Shown: positions 25,394-35,654 of the stretch, piece by piece
Position numbering within the stretch: position 1 is the stretch's first letter
Layout of the letters: every line of letters starts with the position of its first letter
Source: Saprospiraceae bacterium
Lineage (GTDB): Bacteria; Bacteroidota; Bacteroidia; Chitinophagales; Saprospiraceae
Assembly: GCA_016714765.1 (NCBI GenBank)
Contig: JADKCF010000004.1
Location: forward strand, 1 to 64,000
Reading direction: 5' to 3'
DNA length: 64,000 nucleotides
Notes under the pieces: generated by a model
Seen by the model: only the letters and a program-made list of their open reading frames with translations
What the model was told of the DNA's origin: nothing
The model's database searches: none
Made by a program: the position numbers and the translations under genes

Positions 25394-28300
25394 ATGAAAA
25401 ACCTTTTGCTGTATGTCCTGGCAACATTGATATTTACCATTTCCTGCAAGTCCGGAAAAGATAATGCCTCCCTCCTGGATGTAGCCAGAGACCAGGAGCT
25501 TCTGGACAAATATTTTATGGCCGCAACAGTGGGTGTTATATCGACCGGGGATGAGCTGAGATATGTGCTCAAGGAACCACTGGCTTCCAGTGTGGATGAA
25601 AATCTATTGCAGAAAGTGGTCACCCTCAGTCCGTCAGTTGCCGGTAAAGTAACACTTTCCAATAATACAGTGATCACATTCACACCTGATGAAGCATTGG
25701 CAGCAGACCAAAGCTATACGGTAAACCTCAATCTGAAAGCACTGGACAGCAAACGTTTTGATGAAAGTATCGAATACCAGATTAAAACTTTTGCACAGGA
25801 TATGAAAGTGGAAAAAGAAGGTTTGGTCATCAATGATGATGAGTCAGTCTCTATCTTATTAGGTGTAAAAACAGCTGACAAAGTCACTGCGGAAAAACTA
25901 AAATCATGTTTCGTTACCGATGCTGCTTCTATCGAAATCATGGAGAGAAACCCAATGGACTATGAAGTCGAATTTACGTTTACAGGTGGTATCAAAAAGG
26001 GGTCAAATATATCTTACAATGGTAAAAATATAGGCTGCGACGCCAATGGGCAGGTAGATTTATTTGATTTCGACCCTAATGCTTTTGAAATAGTGTACAC
26101 GCACCACAACACAGACAGCAAGGAGTTCAATATATATTTTTCTAAAAAACTCAACAGGCAAATGGATCTGACTGGCCTGCTGAAAGTGCAGAATGAAAAT
26201 GCCTCATATACTGTTAAAAACAATGTGCTGACTATTTTTCTCTCTGAGATAAAAGATCAGAATCTCGTAAAGATCCAACTGAATAAAGCCATCAAATCAC
26301 AGGACGGAAAAAATCTACTTACTGACCATAGTTTTGACATCAATGTTCAGACAGATCATCCTGATGCACAATTTGTAAGCGATGGTAATTACTTTCCTTC
26401 AGAGGGTGATTTTAAGATACCCATCAAAACAAGAGCATTGCAAGCACTTCGCATAGTAGTCATTGAAATAAAACAGGTAAACGTCATGCATTATCTGGCG
26501 TGGCAGTCATTGGCTTATGCTGATTATTACAATCTGCGCATGTATGGCAAACCTGTCTATGATCAGGTAGTACCGCTCAATCAAGGTATCCGTGATAACG
26601 AAGGCTGGACGGTCCACGGCATTGACCTCACTACCCGTATTCGAAAAAATCCTGGTAGCATCTATCACATCAGTATGGAATTTGCTCCTGACAATACAAC
26701 CCTATCCTGCAGAAAGGAATTAAAAAAATACAAAATCTCTACAAAGATACCTAATGGAGACTATTTTACAATTAAAGATAGTTATTACAATGATTATTAT
26801 GAATATTATGAGGACTACAACTGGCAAGAAAATAATGACCCTTGCAAGCTGGCATATTATGTCAATAAACAACCTGTGCATAAACTTTTTATTTGTTCAG
26901 ACTTCTCAGTCATAAGTAAAAAAGCCGGTGATAACTACTATATTGCCCTGACAAAGCTCATGGACCTCAGTGCGGTTTCGGATGCGGACATAACTTTGTA
27001 CAATTTGCAGGCTGAGAAAATTGGCCAATTGCGCACCGGGGGCGATGGAATGATTAAATTTGAAAAAATAAGAGAAGATGCCTCCGTTCTGAAAGTTGAG
27101 AAAGGAAAACAGGTGACTTATCTGGCTCTGGACCCCGATCAGAGTAATCCTCTCACAGAATTTGACATTGCTGGAGAAAGGTCAGAGACAGAAACTGAGT
27201 TTTATGTTTATGCTGACAGAGATGTTTGGAGACCAGGAGATAGTATTTATGTAGATATTATGATCAATAAATCAGCATCGGATTTACCCAAAGGTATACC
27301 TGTTAAAATGTATTTTTACAACCCTGACAACATGATTATCGATGAGCAAGTACAGCAGATAGATACAGACAACAAGCTCATTTACAGCTTCAGATTATCT
27401 ACTCCTTCCAATACCAGGACCGGAAATTACAGATGTATGTTTCAGATAGGGCCAAAATCCATCAGAAAAAATATAAGGATTGAAACCATTAAACCCAACA
27501 CAGCAGAGGTGAGTTATACTTTTGAAGACTTGTTAGACAAAACGATTTACAGTGACCATATTTCGGGATCCATACAAGCCCGCTATCTGACAGGCTTTAC
27601 TATAGCTAATGCCAAAGTCAAAGCAGTAGGAAGGGGTAGGAAAATCGCAGTTCCGTTTGTGGAGTTTAAAGACTACACTTTTGATGTATTGGACAATGTC
27701 AGCATCGATAATAATTTTGATATTCTAGATGTCCAGACCAATGAAAATGGCATAGCCGGGTTTAAAGGCCAGCAGGAACTCAAATCATTCAATAGTCCCC
27801 TGAATGTGGCTATCGAAACTACCACTATCTTGCCAGGTGGTGGTACCAACAAAGAAGGTAAAACTATCATAGTATCCCCCTTCGAAACTTACATTGGTGC
27901 AAAACGCAAAGATGGCTCAGGCTGGAACGGCAATCATACTTTTAACGAAAATATCGAAGTCTCCCTCGTCAATCTGAACAATACCGGAAAAATGAGTACG
28001 AAAAACAATAAAGTCTCTTACATCCTCCGTCAACACATTTCAACCTGGTGGGTAGACAAATACCGACTGAGATCTTCTGGAAATTTTGTCAATGCAGATT
28101 ACTGGAAAGATCTCGATAATGGCAACCTCGATATCACAGGAAAAGGCAAAATTATATTCCCCAAAGGGAAGCTTTCAAAAGGCGCTTACAAGTTGACTAT
28201 GACCGATGAAGCCTCTGGTCATATGACGCAAGTGTATTTTACAGTCTATGATGGAATGGAAAGTATCCCCGGAGCTCAACCCTATATAGTAGAATTCCAA

Positions 28301-30916
28301 ACAGACAAAGAGGCCTATAAAGCAGGTGAATCTGTAAAAATCTCACTACCGGATATCAACGGTTCCAAAGCGCTGATAAGTATCGAACGTGGAAATCAGG
28401 TCATCTCCCAGTCATGGCACACATTGGGTAAATCCAACAATGTAGTATCGTTGGCATCCAATGAAAACTGGTCACCCAATGTATATATCCATGTTACGAT
28501 CATGCAACCTTATAAAAATGTCGAAAATGATCTCCCATTGAGGATGTATGGTATCAGACATATAAAAATGGATGGCGCATCGAGCCAGTTAAAACCTGTA
28601 GCTGGCATACCTGACAAACTCGAATCTAATAAATCGTATACATTTGCGATCACAGAAAGCGAAGGTAGACCCATGGAATATACAGTGGCATTAGTGGATG
28701 AAGGACTTCTCAATCTGACAGGATTTGCTACTCCTGATCCGGTAAAGCACTTCAATGGAAAATTTCCTCTTCTTGTCAAAACGTGGGATATCTATCAATA
28801 CCTCATAGCATATTTCAAAGGGAAGTTTGCAGGTATTATCTCCATAGGAGGGGATGATGCCTATAATCCTGATGCAATTGCCGAGATAAATCGGTTTAGG
28901 CCTGTAGCGATCCACCAGGGACCATTCAAAATAGGCAAGGGAGGTAAAAACAACCACACCATAGTAATTCCTAATTATATCGGCAAGGTCAGACTCATGG
29001 TCATAGCCTGCAATCCAGGCAATTTCGGTAAAATGGAAAAATTTATGCAAGTTAAAAACCCATTGATGGTCCAGTCTCAGTTTCCACGTACACTCAATGT
29101 CAGTGACAAACTTCAACTGCCAGTTACTGTCCTTAGGGACGATCAGAGTATCAACACAGCCAACCTTACTGCCAAAGCAGACCCTACTATGGTCAAAGGT
29201 TTTTCAGAAGCAAAATCCATGACATTTAATGGTAAAAATCAATTATCACAAACATATGACATAGAAATACTCAATAAAACAGGCAAGCTCAATGTAGAAA
29301 TGGCTATAAGTGGTGGTGGTAAAAATATGAAGGAAGCGACTGATATTCTTATAAATTACCCCAATTCTTACGAATCTTCTGTCACAAAAAACATCATAGA
29401 AACTGGTGCGAAACTTAATTACACCATCCAGCCCAAGGGATACAAAGAAGTATTCACCTCTAAAATAATGATAAGTGGGTTGAAAGTACCCAATTTTACA
29501 CAATATGCTGCAGAATTGGTGGAATACCCTTATGGATGTCTGGAGCAAACAACCTCTTCGGGATTTGGTCAGTTGTATATCGACAAAATCATTCAGCTCG
29601 ACCCTAAAGACAATAAAGTCAGAATGGAAAATCTGCAAGCCAGTATCAATAAAATATCAAGATTCCAGCAGGCTTCAGGAAAGTTCAATTATTGGGATGG
29701 TTCATACTACCATGCCTGGTCAGATATATATGCAGGGAATTTTATGGTGGAAATGAAGCGACTCAATTATTTGCCCAATAAGTCAGAAATGCTGGAAAAA
29801 TGGCTCAATGTCCACTTTACGACTGCCAATAACTGGGCTGTTGCAGAAGTAAGCAATGAATATATTTATGAATCTGAAAGCATAGCTCAGGCCTTCAGAC
29901 TTTTCGTTCTGGCTAAGGGAGGTAAACCGGCAAAATCAGCCATGAACAGATTTATCTCTTCGAGTCAGTCAAAAAACCCTATTGTCTGGTGGTTGGTTGC
30001 AGGGGCTTTTCAACTGAGTGGATACGACAGTAAAGCCAAAGAACTTGTAACCAAAGCTGAGGCTCTCCAAAAAACCGATGATCAGAGTAGAGATTATGAT
30101 ACATTCGGAGATCGTGGACGTGACTTGGCCATAATAGTAGAAGTCCTGAGTTACATCGACAATGATAAAACCAAGCTCGAGAGCTATTATGATCAAATGG
30201 TAGAGTCTCTCAATAAAATATCCTGGACCAGTACTCAAACTAAAGGGTTTGCTTTCATCGCTGCTTATAAGTATTTCGGTAAAGCATTGGGCATCACCGG
30301 AAAATCAGATTATACCATCTCTGGCTTGACAGGAGGTACTAAATCTTTCCAGCACTCAGCTTATGAACCAAAACTCATTAATGTAGAAAAAGTAGATATG
30401 AACAAAACTATCACCATACAAAACAAAGGAAAGGGAAAACTTTATGTCTACCAAAGTGACAGATATATTGACAACAATCTGGTCAAAGCCGGAGCAGCAA
30501 GCAATTTGGGTCTGAATGTGGAATATTTCAATGTTACCCGAAAATCATCAGGTACGTCAGGAACCAGGATAGGTGACGATATATTAATCAATGTCAAAGT
30601 CAATAATCCATCAGCGCTTGAAGTCAATGATTTGGCGCTCAATCTCAAGATGCCTGCAGGTTGGGAGCTGATCAATCCAAGGCTATATGAAACCGAAACC
30701 AATAAAAATAGTGGTAATTACCATTATCAGGATTACAAAGACGATAGAGTATATACGTTTTTCAGTTTGAGGCCAGGGGGTAATCAAACATACACTTTCA
30801 AGGCAAAAGCAGCTTTTACAGGAGATTTTTATATGCCTGCTGTCAGTTGTGAACACATGTATAAAGGGACAACCTTCGCCAGGACGGATACCAAAAGAGT
30901 GACTGTTGCAAAATAA
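25394..30916 (+). CDS. Bacterial alpha-2-macroglobulin family lipoprotein
   Basis: A very large 1840-residue lipoprotein with signal peptide and lipobox (LATLIFTISCKSG, Cys19). The order fits bacterial A2M: Ig-like MG domains in the first half (for example YVYADRDVWRPGDSIYVDIM, about 610), a bait/MG region, the A2M core (YTVALVDEGLLNLTGFATPD, about 1100) and the thioester motif YPYGCLEQTTS near residue 1380, followed by the alpha-helical toroid. A2M traps proteases through the Cys-Gln thioester, protecting the periplasm. It is followed after 19 bp by a PBP1C-type gene, the yfhM-pbpC pairing known from Proteobacteria, which links protease defence with cell-wall repair. Confidence 0.93.
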   Translation: MKNLLLYVLATLIFTISCKSGKDNASLLDVARDQELLDKYFMAATVGVISTGDELRYVLKEPLASSVDENLLQKVVTLSPSVAGKVTLSNNTVITFTPDEALAADQSYTVNLNLKALDSKRFDESIEYQIKTFAQDMKVEKEGLVINDDESVSILLGVKTADKVTAEKLKSCFVTDAASIEIMERNPMDYEVEFTFTGGIKKGSNISYNGKNIGCDANGQVDLFDFDPNAFEIVYTHHNTDSKEFNIYFSKKLNRQMDLTGLLKVQNENASYTVKNNVLTIFLSEIKDQNLVKIQLNKAIKSQDGKNLLTDHSFDINVQTDHPDAQFVSDGNYFPSEGDFKIPIKTRALQALRIVVIEIKQVNVMHYLAWQSLAYADYYNLRMYGKPVYDQVVPLNQGIRDNEGWTVHGIDLTTRIRKNPGSIYHISMEFAPDNTTLSCRKELKKYKISTKIPNGDYFTIKDSYYNDYYEYYEDYNWQENNDPCKLAYYVNKQPVHKLFICSDFSVISKKAGDNYYIALTKLMDLSAVSDADITLYNLQAEKIGQLRTGGDGMIKFEKIREDASVLKVEKGKQVTYLALDPDQSNPLTEFDIAGERSETETEFYVYADRDVWRPGDSIYVDIMINKSASDLPKGIPVKMYFYNPDNMIIDEQVQQIDTDNKLIYSFRLSTPSNTRTGNYRCMFQIGPKSIRKNIRIETIKPNTAEVSYTFEDLLDKTIYSDHISGSIQARYLTGFTIANAKVKAVGRGRKIAVPFVEFKDYTFDVLDNVSIDNNFDILDVQTNENGIAGFKGQQELKSFNSPLNVAIETTTILPGGGTNKEGKTIIVSPFETYIGAKRKDGSGWNGNHTFNENIEVSLVNLNNTGKMSTKNNKVSYILRQHISTWWVDKYRLRSSGNFVNADYWKDLDNGNLDITGKGKIIFPKGKLSKGAYKLTMTDEASGHMTQVYFTVYDGMESIPGAQPYIVEFQTDKEAYKAGESVKISLPDINGSKALISIERGNQVISQSWHTLGKSNNVVSLASNENWSPNVYIHVTIMQPYKNVENDLPLRMYGIRHIKMDGASSQLKPVAGIPDKLESNKSYTFAITESEGRPMEYTVALVDEGLLNLTGFATPDPVKHFNGKFPLLVKTWDIYQYLIAYFKGKFAGIISIGGDDAYNPDAIAEINRFRPVAIHQGPFKIGKGGKNNHTIVIPNYIGKVRLMVIACNPGNFGKMEKFMQVKNPLMVQSQFPRTLNVSDKLQLPVTVLRDDQSINTANLTAKADPTMVKGFSEAKSMTFNGKNQLSQTYDIEILNKTGKLNVEMAISGGGKNMKEATDILINYPNSYESSVTKNIIETGAKLNYTIQPKGYKEVFTSKIMISGLKVPNFTQYAAELVEYPYGCLEQTTSSGFGQLYIDKIIQLDPKDNKVRMENLQASINKISRFQQASGKFNYWDGSYYHAWSDIYAGNFMVEMKRLNYLPNKSEMLEKWLNVHFTTANNWAVAEVSNEYIYESESIAQAFRLFVLAKGGKPAKSAMNRFISSSQSKNPIVWWLVAGAFQLSGYDSKAKELVTKAEALQKTDDQSRDYDTFGDRGRDLAIIVEVLSYIDNDKTKLESYYDQMVESLNKISWTSTQTKGFAFIAAYKYFGKALGITGKSDYTISGLTGGTKSFQHSAYEPKLINVEKVDMNKTITIQNKGKGKLYVYQSDRYIDNNLVKAGAASNLGLNVEYFNVTRKSSGTSGTRIGDDILINVKVNNPSALEVNDLALNLKMPAGWELINPRLYETETNKNSGNYHYQDYKDDRVYTFFSLRPGGNQTYTFKAKAAFTGDFYMPAVSCEHMYKGTTFARTDTKRVTVAK

Positions 30917-30935
30917 GCAGCTGATTGAATAATTA

Positions 30936-33257
30936 TTGCGCTTGAAATATTTCACACAACGTGTAAAAAAGGCTTCCATAGCGGTAGTCATTTCTCTGGG
31001 GCTCCTCTGGATTTGCATGCCATTGCCGGATTACAAGCCCAGTTTTAGCAAAATGCTTTATAGTAAAGAAGGTATTCTACTCTCGGCTACTATATCATCA
31101 GAGCAGCAATGGTGTTTTCCGATGGATAAAGAAATACCTGAACGACTCTGGCAGTGTATTGCCAATTACGAAGATGAGTATATGGCTTATCATCCCGGAA
31201 TAAATCCTGTTTCTGCCATCAAAGCCCTGATCTCCAATTTCAAAGCAGGAAAGGTAGTGCGGGGCGCCAGTACACTCGCCATGCAGGTAATGCGTATGAA
31301 AAATAAAAATGCTGAGCGCAATTGGTTCAATAAATGTAAAGAAACCTTAAGTGCTATCAAATACAGCTTCATCACAAGAGACAAAACCATACTTCGGGAT
31401 TGGTGTGAAATTGCCCCTTTTGGTGGTAATACCATAGGTGTAAAGGCAGCTTCTTTAAAGTATTTTGGTCGATCGTTAGACAAACTTTCATGGGCGGAAT
31501 ACGCTTTGCTCGCTGTCCTGCCTAATGGTCCTTCTACAGCCAATCTGACTAAAAACAGGGATATCCTATTACGAAAAAGAGATTTTCTTCTAAATAAATT
31601 GCACCGTAAAGGTTATTTTGATAAGTCAGCTCTTGATTTGTACCTTGGCGAAGATCTACCTGCGGAAACTAAAGAAATTCCGCAGCTAGCCTACCATGCA
31701 TTGCAGTATCTCACGAAAAGATATCCGGCACAAAACGTATTGTATTCAACCATACCATACGAAATACAATCCCGTATTGTCGAATTGACTGAAAGAGAGG
31801 CTGCTTTTCTGAAGACAGATGACATCCGCAATTTGGCAGCAATAGTGATAGATGTAAAAAGTAATCAGCTCCTGGCATATCAGGGCAATGTCAAATCTCT
31901 AAAAGATCAGTTTTCTTACGTCGATGTAGCTCAGGCACCAAGGAGTTTCGGAAGCCTTCTTAAACCCCTACTCTACGCCCATGCTCTCGAAACCAATCAG
32001 CTACTTCCGCACGAAATGATTGCCGATATCCCCACATCCATCGGGGATTTCCAGCCGGAAAACTTTGATAAAAAATACAGGGGAGCTATACCTTTTGAGG
32101 AGATGATTATCCAATCACTCAATGTACCTGCAGTCAGAGTACTTAATTCAGTCGGTTTACAGAGCTTTTACGACCTTGTCAAAAAACTGAACCTGGCATA
32201 CCTGGATAAAGGCTCGGATCATTATGGCCTCAGTATCATACTTGGTGGTGGAGAATCCTCACTTTGGGATCTAAGCAGGATTTATAAAGGTTTGGCTCAG
32301 AATTATGCCGGACAGCAGGAACCATTCAGACAGGTGCAATGCCTTACAGAATATCCTGCGGAAGGTGGAAAACAATCCTTTTCATTTTCAGCTGCTACCA
32401 TAGACCATCTGATCACAGCCATGTCAGACCTCACGCGTCCCAGAGAGGAGAAATCCTGGGATGTTTTTGGCACTGACTATAAAATTGCCTGGAAAACCGG
32501 TACCAGCTATGGCCATAAGGATGCGTGGGCTCTAGGTTTTAATGGTCAGTACATGGTGGGAGTCTGGGTGGGCAACGAAGGTGGAGAGGGAAGATTTGAC
32601 CTTACCGGTATCTCCAAATCAGCTCCACTGATGTTTAAGATATTTAATTCACTTCCTAATAATCAGTGGTTTGGGATGCCTCCCAGATATCTCAGAAAAG
32701 AAGTCATCTCTGTATGTAAAGAATCTGGCAAGCTTGCCGGACCACTATGCAAACTGAAGCAACGTATCGCTACTGAAAATACTTCTTTTAAATACCAACC
32801 ATGTACTTACCACCAGGTTGTTGGGTTTAATCAGAAAGGTCAGGCATTATCAGAAGATTGTCACAACACTGCCGTATATTCAGATACAATATTTATACTT
32901 CCTCCCTACATGGAGTACTATTACAAACCTGCCCATTTTGAGTATAAGGGTATGCCTGAGATCGATCCTTCGTGCATTACATCAGGGACAGCATGCAAAA
33001 TTATATATCCTTATGATGGTCTTAAAATTTTTCTTCCCAAAGTAAAAGAAAACCTGGTCAACGAACTCGTAATAAAAGCATATCACCGAGACAAGCAGGC
33101 AAAACTGTACTGGTTTATAGATGACAAATATCTGTCCGAGACAATAGCAGCCCCACATGAGTGGCTCACTAAAGTCAATGCAGGAGCCCATACACTTACA
33201 GTCGTAGACCAATGGGGCAACAGGGATCAGGTAGTATTTGACATACTTGGGAGATAG
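30936..33257 (+). CDS. pbpC: Penicillin-binding protein 1C
   Basis: A 773-residue bifunctional PBP. After an N-terminal membrane anchor (AVVISLGLLWICMPLPDY) comes the glycosyltransferase GT51 domain (NYEDEYMAYHPGINPVSAIK, catalytic Glu near 77; RGASTLAMQVMRM). The transpeptidase domain has SFGSLLKPLLYAHAL (Ser near 338, SxxK) and KTGTS near 519. The C-terminal BiPBP_C domain (VKENLVNELVIKAYHRDKQA) is the PBP1C mark. No ATG fits before the anchor; the likely start is TTG 30936 (or TTG 30942). It is close behind the macroglobulin gene, probably one operon. Confidence 0.93.
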   Translation: MRLKYFTQRVKKASIAVVISLGLLWICMPLPDYKPSFSKMLYSKEGILLSATISSEQQWCFPMDKEIPERLWQCIANYEDEYMAYHPGINPVSAIKALISNFKAGKVVRGASTLAMQVMRMKNKNAERNWFNKCKETLSAIKYSFITRDKTILRDWCEIAPFGGNTIGVKAASLKYFGRSLDKLSWAEYALLAVLPNGPSTANLTKNRDILLRKRDFLLNKLHRKGYFDKSALDLYLGEDLPAETKEIPQLAYHALQYLTKRYPAQNVLYSTIPYEIQSRIVELTEREAAFLKTDDIRNLAAIVIDVKSNQLLAYQGNVKSLKDQFSYVDVAQAPRSFGSLLKPLLYAHALETNQLLPHEMIADIPTSIGDFQPENFDKKYRGAIPFEEMIIQSLNVPAVRVLNSVGLQSFYDLVKKLNLAYLDKGSDHYGLSIILGGGESSLWDLSRIYKGLAQNYAGQQEPFRQVQCLTEYPAEGGKQSFSFSAATIDHLITAMSDLTRPREEKSWDVFGTDYKIAWKTGTSYGHKDAWALGFNGQYMVGVWVGNEGGEGRFDLTGISKSAPLMFKIFNSLPNNQWFGMPPRYLRKEVISVCKESGKLAGPLCKLKQRIATENTSFKYQPCTYHQVVGFNQKGQALSEDCHNTAVYSDTIFILPPYMEYYYKPAHFEYKGMPEIDPSCITSGTACKIIYPYDGLKIFLPKVKENLVNELVIKAYHRDKQAKLYWFIDDKYLSETIAAPHEWLTKVNAGAHTLTVVDQWGNRDQVVFDILGR

Positions 33258-33294
33258 CTTGCTCCAGCATAAAAGATTTGCCTGAGCCCTGAAA

Positions 33295-33750
33295 TCAGAA
33301 GTATTTGCTGACTACCTCCTCCCTGTAATCGAAAATTTCCTGTAACTTACTTTTTACAAATAATGTATTAGCTATCCTACCCAAAAATGAGAGAGGTAGA
33401 CCATAATTTACAATATCTGTCATCTCTACTCCTCCATCTACTTCTTTGAACCAATGCTGATGATGCCAGAAACTGTAGGGCCCAAATCGCTGTTCGTCCA
33501 CAAAATATTTTTTATCGAGCACATGCGTAATTTCGGTAGTCCAACTCATGGGAATGCCTAAAACAGGTGTAACTATATACGATATTATCTGCCCCGAATA
33601 CATCTTGCCATCACCCAGATCAGAAGTGATTTTAAAACCCATATATTCCGGTGTGATCTTTTTCAGATTGACAGGAGATGAAAAAAAGTCCCATGCCTGA
33701 TCTATAGAAATGGGCAAAAATTGTTTTTTAGTAAGTGTATAAACCTTCAT
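33295..33750 (-). CDS. SRPBCC family lipid/ligand-binding protein
   Basis: From ATG 33748-33750 a 151-residue protein beginning MKVYTLTKKQFLPISIDQAW, with FFSSPVNLKKITPEYMGFKI, the START/SRPBCC helix-grip start. It ends with the long alpha helix typical of the fold (RIANTLFVKSKLQEIFDYRE). Members bind hydrophobic ligands or act as polyketide-cyclase-like proteins; the ligand is unknown. The longer reading from 33798 adds an unlikely basic tail. Its 5' end is divergent from the DinB gene with a 77 bp shared promoter region. Confidence 0.85.
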   Translation of the reverse strand: MKVYTLTKKQFLPISIDQAWDFFSSPVNLKKITPEYMGFKITSDLGDGKMYSGQIISYIVTPVLGIPMSWTTEITHVLDKKYFVDEQRFGPYSFWHHQHWFKEVDGGVEMTDIVNYGLPLSFLGRIANTLFVKSKLQEIFDYREEVVSKYF

Positions 33751-33827
33751 GACTTTCTTTCGCCGAGAAACATACAATGGTATCTTTTGTTGTAACATTC
33801 ATCATTCAAAATAAAAATCACTCGCAC

Positions 33828-34289
33828 ATGTCCATTAAAGCTAATCTGGCCATCACCCTTCAAAACAGAAAAGTCTGTAAAAAAATCATTGACTCACTGA
33901 GTATGGATCAACTGAATGCTATTCCTTCTGGATTCAATAATAATATTCTCTGGAATTGTGCGCACATTGTATCTGTTCAACAGATGCTAACCTATGGATT
34001 GACTGACCAGCCTTTTGCCATAAATAAGGAAGATGTTTTCAGGTTTTCACCAGGTACAAAACCTGAAAGTGTGTATGATTCGGATTTTTCAGACTATGTA
34101 AAAACCTTATTATATACAAGCTTCGAACAACTGACCCATGATATCAATGAAGGCAAATTCATTACATTTCGTCCTTTTATCACTGCTCTCAAATTTGAAA
34201 TAAATGATCTTGAAAGTGCTATTGCCTTCAATCAATATCACGAAGCACTTCACATGGGACATATACTGAACATCAGGAAGTTCGTCTGA
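33828..34289 (+). CDS. DinB family protein
   Basis: A 153-residue DinB/YfiT-like four-helix bundle from ATG 33828 (MSIKANLAITLQNRKVCKKI). It carries the three metal-site histidines: His in WNCAHIVSVQQML and two in YHEALHMGHI. Such proteins are often metal-dependent thiol S-transferases, but the reaction is unproven here. An upstream ATG at 33777 would add 17 residues without family support. The stop codon lies inside a rho-independent terminator stem. Confidence 0.85.
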   Translation: MSIKANLAITLQNRKVCKKIIDSLSMDQLNAIPSGFNNNILWNCAHIVSVQQMLTYGLTDQPFAINKEDVFRFSPGTKPESVYDSDFSDYVKTLLYTSFEQLTHDINEGKFITFRPFITALKFEINDLESAIAFNQYHEALHMGHILNIRKFV

Positions 34290-34299
34290 TGTTTTTTTT
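34269..34299 (+). terminator. Rho-independent terminator after the DinB gene
   Basis: A perfect 8 bp stem AACATCAG / CTGATGTT with a 9-base loop, followed by a run of eight T. The DinB stop codon (34287-34289) lies in the right arm. It sits at a convergent junction with threonine synthase. Confidence 0.8.
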
Positions 34300-34323
34300 G
34301 TTTGTGATATTCTCTTTTATGTT

Positions 34324-35486
34324 TTAATGCATATTGTCTACATATTTATATGGCGAACCTGTATTGATGATCACCACTGTATCCGTAGGTTTGATGTATT
34401 GAAGATCGATTAGTTTTTTCATACCATGATATACTGCAGCCCCTTCCGGCGATAGAAAAATACCTTCTTGTCTTCCAAATTCATGGATGGCTGACATCAT
34501 CTCAGACTCAGTCACGTCCAAAGCATAACCATTGCTTTCATTAAGAGTCTTCATAATCAGACGGTCTCCGAATGCTTTGGGTACTCTGAGTCCATTGGCC
34601 ATAGTTTCATCGGGATTTTGATATAGCTCACAATGGTCTTGCCCACTCTGAAAGGCCCTGACTACAGGGTTACAACCCACTGTCTGTACAGCTACCATTC
34701 GGGTAGGTACTTCAGTCACCCAACCCATTTCCTTCATTTCATTGAATGCTTTCCAGATACCAATCAGACCGGTACCACCACCTGTTGGATAGATTATCAC
34801 ATCAGGGAGTTTCCATCCCAGTTGCTCAGCTATTTCATATCCCATGGTTTTTTACCCTCTAGTCTGAATGGTTCCTTGAGGGTGGTAATATCCCACCACT
34901 GACCTTCTGCATTGTCCGCTGCCATAGCTAACCCTGCATCCCTGATACTTCCCTTTATTCGTTTTACATGTGCACACATTACTTCACAATCCAACTGAAA
35001 AACCCGTGGCGTTGCCTCCGGCATATAAATATGCGCCTCGCCTCCTATGACTGCAGTATATGCTGCCAGAGCACTCCCGGCATTTCCTGCTGTAGGTATA
35101 CAAAAAGATGACAGTCCCAGCTCTCTGGCTTTAGATACAGCCATACCTATACCTCTTGCTTTAAATGATCCTGTAGGATTCAGACCTTCCTCCTTGATGA
35201 ATACGGTGGTCAGTCCCAATGCTCGTGCCGTTTTAGATAGCTTTAGTAAAGGTGTCCACCCTTCTCCCAACGTAACAATATTTTCGTCTCTCTCTACCGG
35301 TAGCAAATATTTATATCTCCACATATCGTATCTATCATGGAGGATAACGGACTTGCTTATACCCTTATGCAGATGATATTTTGCTACAAGAGGTTGTGTA
35401 CACTGAGGGCAATAACTGTGAATGTAGGCCTTGTCAAAACGATGATGACACTGGTCGCATTCCAGATGAGAGTAAAAGGATGTCAT
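34324..35486 (-). pseudogene. thrC: Threonine synthase, frameshifted
   Basis: Two overlapping frames together make one threonine synthase of about 387 residues. The N-terminal part (34830-35486) has a zinc-ribbon-like start (CDQCHHRFD...CPQC) and the PLP lysine in LNPTGSFKARG (near 107). The C-terminal part (34324-34845) begins MGYEIAEQLGWKLPDVIIYP with TGGGTGLIG, the phosphate-binding loop, and ends VVIINTGSPYKYVD. At the join the coding strand reads GGTAAAAAACCATGG; one more A gives Gly-Lys-Lys-Thr-Met and a continuous protein. The enzyme makes threonine from O-phosphohomoserine and is normally essential without added threonine, so sequence error is more likely than inactivation. Confidence 0.9.
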
Positions 35487-35613
35487 AACTTACAAAATTA
35501 CAGGGCTAAATTACAATAAGATTACCTTAAACCCAAATTAGAACGTATAGGCTAGTGAATTAATTCTGATTTTTCAATAAAATTATTTCCTGAGTTGGTT
35601 TGAGATTTATCAT

Positions 35614-35621
35614 ATATTTGC
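35614..35621 (+). promoter_or_regulatory. Candidate promoter for the T9SS PKD-like gene
   Basis: TATATTTG (TAnnTTTG) with an upstream TTGG (35594-35597) about 18 bases before it, 34 bases upstream of the ATG. Confidence 0.5.
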
Positions 35622-35654
35622 AATTAATTTTAATCCGGCTGAGAAATAAAAAAT

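Noticed and set aside
34311..34902. Separate short genes at the threonine synthase locus
   Set aside because: The two frames join into one known enzyme; they are not independent genes, and the plus-strand ORF at 34633 is a shadow.
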